Below are positions 1 to 7,039 of a DNA stretch of 10,836 nucleotides, one piece after another. The DNA is from Desulfobacteraceae bacterium (GTDB lineage Bacteria > Desulfobacterota > Desulfobacteria > Desulfobacterales > Desulfobacteraceae). A program made the translations under genes and the position numbers. Where the stretch lies: NCBI GenBank assembly GCA_011390435.1, contig JAABSK010000080.1:1-10836 (forward strand). The letters are read 5' to 3'. The notes beneath the pieces are model-generated. The model was given only the letters and a program-made list of their open reading frames with translations, was not told the DNA's origin and ran no database searches. Position 1 is the stretch's first letter, and every line of letters begins with the position of its first letter.

Positions 1-1
1 C

Positions 2-124
2 TGGAGAATGTACTACACCAAGCGAGGTGAAACTCTGATCGTCATGGTTGGTGGGGGAGACAAGACCAGCCAGGAAAAAGACATTGCCAGGGCCAAACAG
101 CGGGAAACCGCTTTGGAGGATTGA
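2..124 (+). CDS. HigB/RelE-family type II toxin, 3' end only (5' truncated by window)
   Basis: Forty C-terminal residues are visible, ending at TGA 122-124. They carry the hallmark C-terminus of the HigB-like 'addiction module killer protein' branch of the RelE/ParE superfamily: R-x-Y-Y near the window edge, a hydrophobic strand (TLIVMV), then G-G-G-D-K-T-S-Q followed by D-I-x-x-A. In this family the protein is a small (about 100 aa) mRNA-cleaving toxin acting at the ribosome, neutralised by the antitoxin encoded next door. The order toxin then antitoxin, with only 3 nt between them, is typical of higBA. The antitoxin ribosome binding site lies inside the toxin's last codons, so their translation is probably coupled. 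The N-terminal half lies outside the window, so whether the toxin is intact cannot be judged. Confidence 0.88.
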   Translation, partial: WRMYYTKRGETLIVMVGGGDKTSQEKDIARAKQRETALED

Positions 125-127
125 AAC

Positions 128-430
128 ATGAAAAATCGAATTGCAGATCTGCCGGATTTTGATATGGCCGAACAGCTTAAAAGCGAAGAAGACATTGCTG
201 CTTACATCACCATGGTGATTGAAGACGGTGATGCTGCCGAGCTGGCGCATGCTCTGGGAGTAGTTGCCAAGGCTCGTGGTATGAGCGAGGTTGCCAAATC
301 TACAGGAATAACCCGTGAAGCCTTGTATAAAGCGCTTCAACCAAATGCCAAGCCTCGATTTGACACAATTAACAAGGTGTGCGCAGCCCTTGGCGTTCGT
401 TTGGTGGCTCAGCCTGCCAATCCTCATTGA
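128..430 (+). CDS. HigA-like antitoxin, helix-turn-helix protein
   Basis: This 100-residue protein matches the antidote partner of HigB/RelE-like toxins. An N-terminal segment (about residues 8-47; 'FDMAEQLKSEEDIAAYI') is typical of the antitoxin family. It is followed by a Cro/C1-type helix-turn-helix at about residues 51-90 (MSEVAKSTGITREALYKAL, then a second helix pair ending ALGV). Such antitoxins bind and block the toxin and repress their own promoter through the HTH. The start is ATG 128, with an excellent Shine-Dalgarno GGAGGA at 115-120 inside the toxin gene. A short hairpin plus T-run just downstream (446-465) ends the unit. The promoter and operator would lie upstream of the toxin, outside the window. 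Confidence 0.9.
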   Translation: MKNRIADLPDFDMAEQLKSEEDIAAYITMVIEDGDAAELAHALGVVAKARGMSEVAKSTGITREALYKALQPNAKPRFDTINKVCAALGVRLVAQPANPH

Positions 431-445
431 GGTGAGGACTACTTG

Positions 446-465
446 TGGTGCAAGCACCATTTTTT
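446..465 (+). terminator. Intrinsic terminator of the toxin-antitoxin pair
   Basis: A perfect 5-bp stem TGGTG/CACCA (446-450 and 455-459) with loop CAAG is followed directly by six T residues (460-465). It lies 15 nt after the antitoxin stop. The stem is short but GC-containing and the T-run is clean, so it probably separates the toxin-antitoxin transcript from the transporter operon. Confidence 0.65.
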
Positions 466-580
466 CAGACAAATGCCCCCGAACTTTCCTGGAAACAGCT
501 GTCATGACCCGTCAGTCGGTGTGGCGGCCACCGCAATGCCCCGAAAAAGGCGCTGCAGGCATAAAGCACTGATAATCTCT
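466..580 (+). promoter_or_regulatory. Leader/promoter region of the transporter operon, unassigned
   Basis: This stretch between the antitoxin terminator and the phosphotransferase start must contain the operon promoter if the terminator works. It holds a short palindrome TTTCC-T-GGAAA (485-495) and a stem-loop built on CGGTG/CACCG (517-521 and 529-533, with a further G-C pair inside). I see no convincing -35/-10 pair. The reading frame of the next gene is open back to 443, but no conserved-looking protein sequence is encoded before 581. I tested by eye for THI-box and cobalamin riboswitch signatures and found neither. Confidence 0.3.
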
Positions 581-1570
581 ATGGAAATATTAAATCAAAT
601 ACGTCAATTTCTGGATATGTCAGGCTGGGTTCACGCGCCCTATTCGGTATCGTTCCTTGCTGCTGGAGAGTACAATGCCAACTGGCGGGTGGATACCCCT
701 GAAGGCCCCAGGGTTCTGCGCATCAACCACGGCAGTCAGCTGGGCCTGGGTGACGGGCAGATCAATTATGAATACCGGGTGCTCAAGGCGTTGTCTGCGT
801 CCGGGGTGACGCCGAAACCACTGGCCTGCCACCAGAACCCGGAACCGCTGGGCGGCGGCGCCCTGCTCATGGAATACCTGCCGGGCAGGGCGTTGGATTA
901 CCGGAAAGATCTGGATCATGCCGCCTGGATTTTTGCCCGGGTGCACACGATTCCGGTTGTTGAATCTGAGGGTTTCATTGTCCAGGCAGACCCGGTGATG
1001 GACATTGCCCGGGAAAGCCTTGGGCTGATCCATCGGTTTTTTGATCATCCGCTCCAGAAAGAAAAAGACCTTCTGCTCGACTACCATGACAGCGTCGTTC
1101 GCCTGGGACACCAGAACCAGGGCCTGTTTGAAAATGAACCGATGTGCATCGTGAATACGGAAGTCAATTCCGGCAATTTTCTGATCCATTCCAGTGATGA
1201 CGCAACCGGTTCCAGTGCATTTCTCGTGGACTGGGAAAAGGCGGTGATCTCTTACCGGTACCAGGATCTGGGGCACTTTCTGGTGCCGACCACCACCTTG
1301 TGGAAAACAGATGTATGCCTTTTGATGGACGAAAAAAAGGCTTTTTTGAAGAAATATCACCAGGCTGCCGGTCTGACCATGGATATGGAGACGCTGTGTG
1401 AAAAAACCTGGCTGATGGAGCGGGTCATCCTGCTCCGGGCATTGTCCTGGTGTTTTATGGCATGGTATGAATATACCCGTGAAGACAGAATCCTCCAGAA
1501 CCCGGACACATTTTCCAAAATTAAAGCATATCTGTCTGATATCCCGTGGATTTTGAACTCCGTCGCATAG
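581..1570 (+). CDS. APH/choline-kinase-fold phosphotransferase, first gene of ABC importer operon
   Basis: This 329-residue protein has the aminoglycoside phosphotransferase/choline kinase fold. Its N-lobe (about residues 20-90) contains a nucleotide-loop-like 'AAGEYNANWRV' and the strand VLRI. A hinge lies at 'LLMEYLPG', and the C-lobe has a metal-binding D217-W218-E219 followed by a Y-x-x-D-L-G-H-F segment. The catalytic loop is unusual: the family's H-x-D-x4-N reads N192-T-E194-V-N-S-G-N199, so both the His and the catalytic Asp are replaced. Members phosphorylate small hydroxylated molecules such as choline, thiamine or aminoglycosides. Heading an importer operon, this one may phosphorylate the incoming compound, but no substrate is shown. 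ATG 581 is chosen because similarity begins there, though it lacks a good Shine-Dalgarno; ATG 536 and earlier in-frame starts would add a basic, unlikely extension. The 3' end overlaps the ATPase gene by 25 nt. Confidence 0.82.
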   Translation: MEILNQIRQFLDMSGWVHAPYSVSFLAAGEYNANWRVDTPEGPRVLRINHGSQLGLGDGQINYEYRVLKALSASGVTPKPLACHQNPEPLGGGALLMEYLPGRALDYRKDLDHAAWIFARVHTIPVVESEGFIVQADPVMDIARESLGLIHRFFDHPLQKEKDLLLDYHDSVVRLGHQNQGLFENEPMCIVNTEVNSGNFLIHSSDDATGSSAFLVDWEKAVISYRYQDLGHFLVPTTTLWKTDVCLLMDEKKAFLKKYHQAAGLTMDMETLCEKTWLMERVILLRALSWCFMAWYEYTREDRILQNPDTFSKIKAYLSDIPWILNSVA

Positions 1571-2517
1571 GAAAGCGGTTTGGAAACCGCATTGTCCTGG
1601 AAGATATCAGTTTCAGGGTTGCAGCTGAAGAGCTGGTCTCTATCATCGGGCCGTCCGGAGTGGGCAAAACCACCCTTCTGAGGATCATTGCCGGCCTGGA
1701 CCGGCCAGATACCGGTGATGTGGTTTTTTCAAAATTTCCAACACGAAAACGGCCGGTGATTATTGTGTTTCAGGACTATGTCCTGTTTCCGTCCATGACG
1801 GTCAGGGCCAATATTGGTTTCGGCCTCAAAGCCCGGAGGGTTGACAGGACAAAACGCCGGGTTAAAGTGGATCAGATGCTGGATTTTTTTCAGCTCACGG
1901 CACAGGCTGAGCAGTATCCGGCGCAACTGTCTTCCGGACAGAAACAGCGGGTGGCCATCGCCCGTGCCATGGTGATCAACCCTGCGGTTCTGCTTCTGGA
2001 TGAACCCTTTGCCAACCTGGACCGGAATTTGAAAATGGAAACAGCCCGGTTTATCCGCCGTACGCAGAAAACGTTTGGTATCCCAACGGTCAGCGTCACC
2101 CACGATCTGGCGGAAGCCTTTGCCATGTCCGACCGGGTCGGGATCCTCCTGGACCGGAAACTCAGGCAGTTTGATTCTCCGGAGCGGGTGTACTTTAATC
2201 CGGCATCTGAACCCGTGGCGGAATTTTTGGGGCCTGTCAACCGGATCTCCCCTTCGCAGGTCAGCCTGCTGGGCCTGGAAAACACGTCCACCCTGCAGCA
2301 GAACGGCAAACCACTGATCGTGCGGCCTGAAAATTTTGAAATTCATCCGGGACCGGGGCCGGCCAGGATTCGAGAGAAAGCGTTTGCCGGCCATTATTTT
2401 GCCTACAGCGTGGATGCTGATGGGGCACAGTTCACTGTTTACACCCAGGACGGAAGCTTTGAACCCGGTCAGTGTGTCTGTCTGAAACTCAACCTGCAAT
2501 CAAAGGAGATGCCATGA
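1546..2517 (+). CDS. ABC transporter ATP-binding protein (YnjD/CysA-like importer ATPase with C-terminal extension)
   Basis: This 323-residue cytoplasmic ATPase energises the importer. All nucleotide-binding motifs are intact: Walker A GPSGVGKTT (35-43), Q-loop Gln76, signature LSSGQ (128-132), Walker B LLLDEP (149-154), D-loop NLD (157-159) and switch His186. The final 80 or so residues, including 'PLIVRPENFEIHPGPG', look like the TOBE-type regulatory or substrate-sensing domain of the CysA/PotA/FbpC group. E. coli YnjD lacks this and is about 100 residues shorter. The start is GTG 1546: an in-frame TGA at 1537-1539 excludes anything earlier, and Walker A follows too soon for a later start. 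No Shine-Dalgarno precedes it, so it probably depends on coupling with the phosphotransferase. The stop TGA overlaps the next ATG (ATGA at 2514-2517). Confidence 0.92.
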   Translation: MDFELRRIGKRFGNRIVLEDISFRVAAEELVSIIGPSGVGKTTLLRIIAGLDRPDTGDVVFSKFPTRKRPVIIVFQDYVLFPSMTVRANIGFGLKARRVDRTKRRVKVDQMLDFFQLTAQAEQYPAQLSSGQKQRVAIARAMVINPAVLLLDEPFANLDRNLKMETARFIRRTQKTFGIPTVSVTHDLAEAFAMSDRVGILLDRKLRQFDSPERVYFNPASEPVAEFLGPVNRISPSQVSLLGLENTSTLQQNGKPLIVRPENFEIHPGPGPARIREKAFAGHYFAYSVDADGAQFTVYTQDGSFEPGQCVCLKLNLQSKEMP

Positions 2518-3746
2518 GAAAAGCGATACAGATGATTTCAATCCTGTGGATGGTTCTGATGCTGCCGGGTTTTTTAAACCTGGCGGCTGCTGATAACGAC
2601 GAGGGCAGCCTGCTCAATACACCGTTTTCGAAAATTGAAAAAATGGCCAGGGGGACACAGGTCCGCTGGTATCTGTACGGGGGCTGGGCCCATGTCAATG
2701 ACTGGGTCGATACCTATGTTGCCGGAGAAATGAAAAAACGCTACGATATTGATATCAAACGGGTGCCCATGGATGCGGGTGTCTTTGTGAACAAGCTGCT
2801 CACTGAAAAGGCAGCCGGGAAAGCCACAGGGAATATCGATCTTTTGTGGATCAATGGGGAGAATTTTAAAAATTCAAAAGAGGCGGGCCTGCTGTTTGGG
2901 CCTTTTTCAGAACGACTGCCCGCTGTGCGGCAGTATGTGGACCCATCCAGTGTGACCCATGATTTTGGATACCGGGTTGACGGATATGAGTCCCCCTTTG
3001 GCCGGGCCCAGTTCGTGTTTGAGTATGATGCCGCCCGGAAGGATGCAGCTCCTCAGGATCTGGCGGCGCTCAAAGCATGGATCATGGACCATCCAGGCCG
3101 CTTCACGTATCCTCAGCCTCCGGATTTTACAGGCTCCGCCTTTGTCCGAATGGTCTTTTATGCCGTCACCGGCGGCCATGAACAGTATATGAATGGATGG
3201 GATGCTGAACTTTTTGCTGCCAATGCCCCCCGTTTGTGGCACTGGCTCAATGAGATCGAACCCTGGCTGTGGCAGAAAGGCCGGACCTATCCCAAGGATT
3301 CCTCCTCTCTGGACACCCTTTTTTCACGGGGGGAGGTTGCGTTTGGCATGTCTTACCATCCCTCCCATGCCCAGAACAAGATCATGGAAGGCAGTTATCC
3401 AGAAACTGTCCGGACGTTTGTATTGGCGGACGGTTCCATTTTCAACACCCATTTTACCGCCATTCCTTTCAATGCCCCAAACAAGGCCGGGGCCATGGTT
3501 CTGGCCAACTTTCTGATCTCCCCGGATGCCCAGCTGTCCAAATACCAGCCGGACAACTGGGGGGATTTTCCCGCACTGGATCTGAACCGTCTGTCAAAGG
3601 CGGACCGTGAGCGTTTCAATGCTGTCAATCTGGGTGAGGCAACCCTGGGAAGCCAGGATCTGGCAGCGGTTGCTGTTCCGGAAATCCCGTCTGCTTATCT
3701 GGAAGCCCTGGAGCAGGGATGGAAGGACCATGTTCTGGACCGGTAG
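2514..3746 (+). CDS. YnjB-family ABC transporter periplasmic substrate-binding protein
   Basis: This 410-residue binding protein delivers the substrate to the two permeases. It starts with a Sec signal peptide (basic MRK, hydrophobic core to about residue 22, probable cleavage after AAA at 24-26). There is no lipobox cysteine, so the mature protein should be soluble in the periplasm. Recognition as a YnjB homologue (COG4134 type) rests on the pattern W-x-x-x-G-G near residue 52-57, 'KAAGKATGNIDLLWINGENF' (99-118), 'ESPFGRAQF' (159-167), 'TYPQPPDFTGSAF' (198-210) and a late 'ANFLISPDAQL'. E. coli YnjB (388 aa, ligand unknown) has recognisably the same blocks. ATG 2514 has a strong Shine-Dalgarno AAGGAG at 2502-2507 and overlaps the ATPase stop. 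The ligand cannot be read from the sequence; relatives in the wider class bind thiamine, sulfate-like ions or iron. Confidence 0.87.
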   Translation: MRKAIQMISILWMVLMLPGFLNLAAADNDEGSLLNTPFSKIEKMARGTQVRWYLYGGWAHVNDWVDTYVAGEMKKRYDIDIKRVPMDAGVFVNKLLTEKAAGKATGNIDLLWINGENFKNSKEAGLLFGPFSERLPAVRQYVDPSSVTHDFGYRVDGYESPFGRAQFVFEYDAARKDAAPQDLAALKAWIMDHPGRFTYPQPPDFTGSAFVRMVFYAVTGGHEQYMNGWDAELFAANAPRLWHWLNEIEPWLWQKGRTYPKDSSSLDTLFSRGEVAFGMSYHPSHAQNKIMEGSYPETVRTFVLADGSIFNTHFTAIPFNAPNKAGAMVLANFLISPDAQLSKYQPDNWGDFPALDLNRLSKADRERFNAVNLGEATLGSQDLAAVAVPEIPSAYLEALEQGWKDHVLDR

Positions 3747-4623
3747 ACACAAACAGCAGGCATCTCTGGTTCTGACACTGGGTCTTTTGCCGCTGCTGCT
3801 GCCCTTTCTGGTGCTGTTCTGCGGCGGTGTCGCCCTTACCGTTGCTCAGTCTTTGGGCTTTTTCACCCCGCTGCCGTATCCGGGAGGTCCCTGGGATGCC
3901 TATGCAGGGCTGTTGGCCGATCCGGGGTTTTACGCCTCAGCCGGATTTTCCCTCTGGGTGGCAGGCGTTTCTGCCTTTCTTGCCGTAACCGCAGGTGCGT
4001 TTCTGTCGTACCGGGTCTGGCGCCTGCCAGAGCGCCTGGCATCTCTATCCCTGGTTTACAAGATTCCCCTGATTCTGCCCCACATTTCAGTGGCGTTTAT
4101 TGTAATGGTTTTCTGGAGCCGTTCCGGCATCATTGCTTCGGCAGCACACAAAGCAGGACTGATCCAGGATATGTACGCATTTCCCAATATTCTGTATTCC
4201 GGGTTCGGGCTCGGCATGATTCTGGCCTATGCATTGAAGGGGACTCCTTTTGTCATGTTGCTGGCCCTGGCCCAGCTGGCCCGGTTTGATGTCCGGCAGG
4301 TCCAGACGGCAGCCATGCTGGGCGCCTCTGGTTTTCGGATTTTCTTTTCCATTGTCCTTCCCAGGCTGTTTCCTGCCCTTCATACCGGATTTATTGTTTT
4401 GTTCCTGTACGGGTTTGGTGCATTTGAGATTCCCTATCTTCTCAGTGAAAGCCGGCCGGGAATGCTCAGCATTCAGGTGTATCACCTGTATTTTAAGCAT
4501 GACCTGATCCGGCGGCCAGAAGCCATGGCCATACTCTCCCTGATGTTCTGCTTTACCGTGGCATTTATCATTGCCTATTTCAAAGGGATCCGCCGCCTGG
4601 AAAACAGAGGACACAGGCAATGA
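3730..4623 (+). CDS. ABC transporter permease 1 (YnjC N-half-like)
   Basis: This 297-residue inner-membrane subunit has about six hydrophobic segments (roughly 13-38, 70-93, 108-129, 155-180, 217-236 and 264-284). It carries a recognisable binding-protein-dependent permease EAA loop: QVQTAAMLGASGFRIFFSIVLPRL (190-213), where the conserved A-A-x-x-x-G and I-x-L-P are visible. That loop docks onto the ATPase. E. coli YnjC is a single fused permease of about 500 residues; here the two halves are separate genes. ATG 3730 lies inside the binding-protein gene (17-nt overlap) with a GGAAGGA Shine-Dalgarno at 3721-3727, though the 2-nt spacing is short. The frame is open farther upstream, but that stretch is out-of-frame binding-protein sequence. 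The stop overlaps the next start (ATGA). Confidence 0.88.
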   Translation: MFWTGRHKQQASLVLTLGLLPLLLPFLVLFCGGVALTVAQSLGFFTPLPYPGGPWDAYAGLLADPGFYASAGFSLWVAGVSAFLAVTAGAFLSYRVWRLPERLASLSLVYKIPLILPHISVAFIVMVFWSRSGIIASAAHKAGLIQDMYAFPNILYSGFGLGMILAYALKGTPFVMLLALAQLARFDVRQVQTAAMLGASGFRIFFSIVLPRLFPALHTGFIVLFLYGFGAFEIPYLLSESRPGMLSIQVYHLYFKHDLIRRPEAMAILSLMFCFTVAFIIAYFKGIRRLENRGHRQ

Positions 4624-5405
4624 AGCATCTTCTTACACTGAGCATTCTCGCCTTGCTGTTTCTGCTGCCTGCTGCTGTCCTTGTTTTGGTCAGTCTGTCG
4701 CCGGGCTGGCGATTTCCCCAGGTCTGGCCGGCGGATTTTTCCATCAAGGGGGTGGTATTTTTCCTGAAGCACCATGAACAGATGCTGGCAGCGCTTTGGT
4801 CCTCTTTTGGGTTTTCGCTGCTGACAGTTGCGTCGACCCTGATGATGTGTCTGGTGCCGGCCGCTGTCTTCGCGCGCAACAGCTTCCCTGGAAAATTCCT
4901 GCTGGAGGGGGTGTTGCTGGCACCGGCCCTTGTACCGCCCATGACATTTGCCATGGGCCTTCACTTTCTGCTTATTAAACTGTCCCTGGCAGACACCCTT
5001 GCCGGGGTTGTGCTGATGCTGTCCCTGGTCAGTTACCCGTATATGTTCCGGTCTCTGGTGGCAGGATTTCAGACCATGGGGAATGATTACCGTATCTGTG
5101 CACGAAATTTAGGCGCCGGCCCTTTTTCCATATTTTTACGTGTTGAGTTTCCACTGATGGTTCCAGCGATGATCGCCGGAGGGAGCGTGGTTTTTCTGGT
5201 TGCTTTTTCAGACTATTTTCTGGTTTTTCTGGTCGGCGGCGGCAGTGTCCCCTCCTTTACCGGAACCCTTTTTCCGCTGCTCTCTTCTTCCAACAGGTCG
5301 CTGGCGGCAATTATGACGCTGATTTTTCTTTTCCTGCCAGTATTCCTGTTTTTGATTCTGGATTTTTCAGTCAAGCGGCTGTACCGTAAAAAAGGCATGC
5401 GATAG
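4620..5405 (+). CDS. ABC transporter permease 2 (YnjC C-half-like)
   Basis: This 261-residue second permease has about six membrane spans (roughly 5-27, 57-80, 93-118, 124-147, 180-205 and 228-250). Its EAA loop, DYRICARNLGAGPFSIFLRVEFPLMVP, lies at 156-181 and keeps A-x-x-L-G-A-G and the F-P-x-x-x-P ending. With permease 1 it should form the heterodimeric channel. The start ATG 4620 overlaps the previous stop by 4 nt, with AGAGGA at 4605-4610 serving as Shine-Dalgarno. The protein ends in a basic tail (KRLYRKKGMR), consistent with a cytoplasmic C-terminus. It is the last gene of the operon, and only 7 bp separate its stop from the stop of the convergent polyferredoxin gene. Confidence 0.88.
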   Translation: MKHLLTLSILALLFLLPAAVLVLVSLSPGWRFPQVWPADFSIKGVVFFLKHHEQMLAALWSSFGFSLLTVASTLMMCLVPAAVFARNSFPGKFLLEGVLLAPALVPPMTFAMGLHFLLIKLSLADTLAGVVLMLSLVSYPYMFRSLVAGFQTMGNDYRICARNLGAGPFSIFLRVEFPLMVPAMIAGGSVVFLVAFSDYFLVFLVGGGSVPSFTGTLFPLLSSSNRSLAAIMTLIFLFLPVFLFLILDFSVKRLYRKKGMR

Positions 5406-5412
5406 CTTCTGG

Positions 5413-7020
5413 CTAGAACGGAAAGTCTTCGCTGGTATCAATCTGCTGTTCCTGTTTTGCTTCCACTGGTTTTTCAGCCTTTTTGTGCGTCGGGTTTCCA
5501 TCCACATAGATCGCTTTAAAGGGTTTTGTGGGACAGGCATATTCACACCCCCCGCAACCAACACAGATTTCCGGTTTCATTTTTGGGATCACCAGCCTGC
5601 GGTCCGGCAGATTCAGGTAGGGAACCATTTGCACCGCCTTTGTGGGACAATGTTCGGAGCAGGCACCACAATTGGTGTTGTCCGTATACACCACACAGTT
5701 TTCCTTGATGAACCTGGCCACTCCCACCTGGACCTGCTGCTTCTCTTTTTTCGAAAGGGGCAGGATCGCTCCGGTGGGACAGACTTCCAGGCAGGCTGTG
5801 CAGTCATAGTTGCAGTGGCCGGACTGAAAGCCCATTTTCGGCTGCATGATGCCGGACAGGCCATAATCGAAAAATGCCGGCACAAGCACCCGGGACGGAC
5901 AGATGGAAACGCACAGGTGGCAGGCGGTGCAAATGGATGTAAACCGCTCAACACTTACGGATCCGGGAGGTGAGACCGGGCAGGTTTTTGCTTCTGGAAT
6001 GGTGGTGGGTTTGCTTTGAACCGCCGGATCGATCGGTTCAGCGTCGCTTCTGGCGGCAACCATTCCCATTCCGCCTGCAGCCAGGCTGAGCATGAATCCC
6101 CTGCGCCCGGATTCGGTCAGGGGCGGGCGGGTCTGTGGCAGTCGCCGCCACTGGTTTTCAATGGCAAGACCCTGGCCTGGACAGGCAGCCAGGCAGTTGC
6201 AGCAGGCCACGCACCGGGAGAGATCGACTGTTTTTTCTTTCAGATCAATGCACCCGGCTTTGCAGACATCCTGGCATCGCCGGCAATTGTTGCAGGCATC
6301 CGGACGAATGCCGATCCGGAACATGGCAAATCGCGAAACCAGTCCCAGAAGGGCCCCCACCGGACACAGCGTGTTACAGTAAAGCCGGCCGTGACATGCG
6401 CTCAGCCACCCCACCACGATCAGCGTTGCCAGTGAAATTCCAATGGACAGTGGCGCGATCACCGGCCATTGGACCCGGTAGAGAAAATGACTTCCCAGCT
6501 GTTCTGCCGCAGGAACGCCCAGGTTGTTTGCCGCCAGGAGAAAAGGGCGCAAAAAGGCGGTAACCATCCGGCCGAAACTGCTGAAAGGATCCAGCAGATT
6601 GAGGGCAAGTCCGCTGCCTGCCAGAAAAAGCAGCACGGTCAGGGACAAGATCGTATACCAGAGGAAATGATGCGGCCGGGAATATGAAAACCGGTGCTGG
6701 TTCTGCTTTTTCCCGGCGCGTGAACGCCTCTTCCGGGCCAGGCGGCTGATCAAATCCTGGAATGTTCCCAAGGGGCACACCGTTGAGCAGTAGACCCGGC
6801 CGAACAGCAGGGTGAAAATCAGGACCAGAATAAACCCGGCTGCTCCAATGGCCGCATTGTTCAGGAATTTGAGCAGGGATGGGACAAACTGGAGAAAAAG
6901 CACGTCTCCTGCAATGGCCCGCGCCCCTGAATCTCTGAAATCCAGGAACAGGAAAACAATCAGCAGAAAGAATACAGCGGCAACCCCCCAGCGAAGGGGT
7001 TTCAAATGGCGACGTGTCAT
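5413..7020 (-). CDS. Membrane polyferredoxin, apparent NapH-NapG fusion (4Fe-4S)
   Basis: This 535-residue electron-transfer protein has a NapH/NosR-like N-terminal half. It has four membrane spans (about 10-28, 54-75, 120-142, 186-207), two C-x-x-x-C-P motifs after spans 2 and 4 (C78/C82 and C215/C219), and two ferredoxin-type clusters (C243-C246-C249-C253 and C270-C273-C276-C280). After residues 304-323, where twin Arg 306-307 precede a hydrophobic stretch, comes a NapG/MauM-like half. Its four further clusters lie at C364-C374, C403-C414, C442/C451-C458 and C486-C496. NapH and NapG normally pass quinol electrons to periplasmic reductases as separate proteins, NapG being Tat-exported. A fusion with clusters on both sides of the membrane is my inference. 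The terminal partner is unknown. The gene follows the DUF362 gene by 19 nt; the ATG at 7018-7020 has only a weak Shine-Dalgarno. Confidence 0.88.
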   Translation of the reverse strand: MTRRHLKPLRWGVAAVFFLLIVFLFLDFRDSGARAIAGDVLFLQFVPSLLKFLNNAAIGAAGFILVLIFTLLFGRVYCSTVCPLGTFQDLISRLARKRRSRAGKKQNQHRFSYSRPHHFLWYTILSLTVLLFLAGSGLALNLLDPFSSFGRMVTAFLRPFLLAANNLGVPAAEQLGSHFLYRVQWPVIAPLSIGISLATLIVVGWLSACHGRLYCNTLCPVGALLGLVSRFAMFRIGIRPDACNNCRRCQDVCKAGCIDLKEKTVDLSRCVACCNCLAACPGQGLAIENQWRRLPQTRPPLTESGRRGFMLSLAAGGMGMVAARSDAEPIDPAVQSKPTTIPEAKTCPVSPPGSVSVERFTSICTACHLCVSICPSRVLVPAFFDYGLSGIMQPKMGFQSGHCNYDCTACLEVCPTGAILPLSKKEKQQVQVGVARFIKENCVVYTDNTNCGACSEHCPTKAVQMVPYLNLPDRRLVIPKMKPEICVGCGGCEYACPTKPFKAIYVDGNPTHKKAEKPVEAKQEQQIDTSEDFPF

Positions 7021-7039
7021 CTTGTCAGCGCTGGTCCGT

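Noticed and set aside
443..580. Longer N-terminus for the phosphotransferase gene (open frame back to 443)
   Set aside because: The extra residues are Cys/Arg/Pro-rich with no family similarity, overlap the terminator, and no upstream start has a convincing ribosome binding site.
466..580. TPP or cobalamin riboswitch ahead of the importer operon
   Set aside because: Neither the THI-box core (GCTGAGA ... CTGAT) nor the cobalamin box pattern is present.
466..580. Integron attC site next to the toxin-antitoxin pair
   Set aside because: No GTTRRRY/RYYYAAC core-site pair flanks the cassette-like genes within the window.
620..1360. Minus-strand open frame of 246 codons opposite the phosphotransferase
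   Set aside because: It is a shadow of a well-supported gene, is rich in His/Arg/Gln with no recognisable domain, and has no ribosome binding site.
5403..5415. Bidirectional terminator between the convergent permease and polyferredoxin genes
   Set aside because: Only a 4-bp TAGC/GCTA stem spanning both stop codons, with no T-run on either strand.
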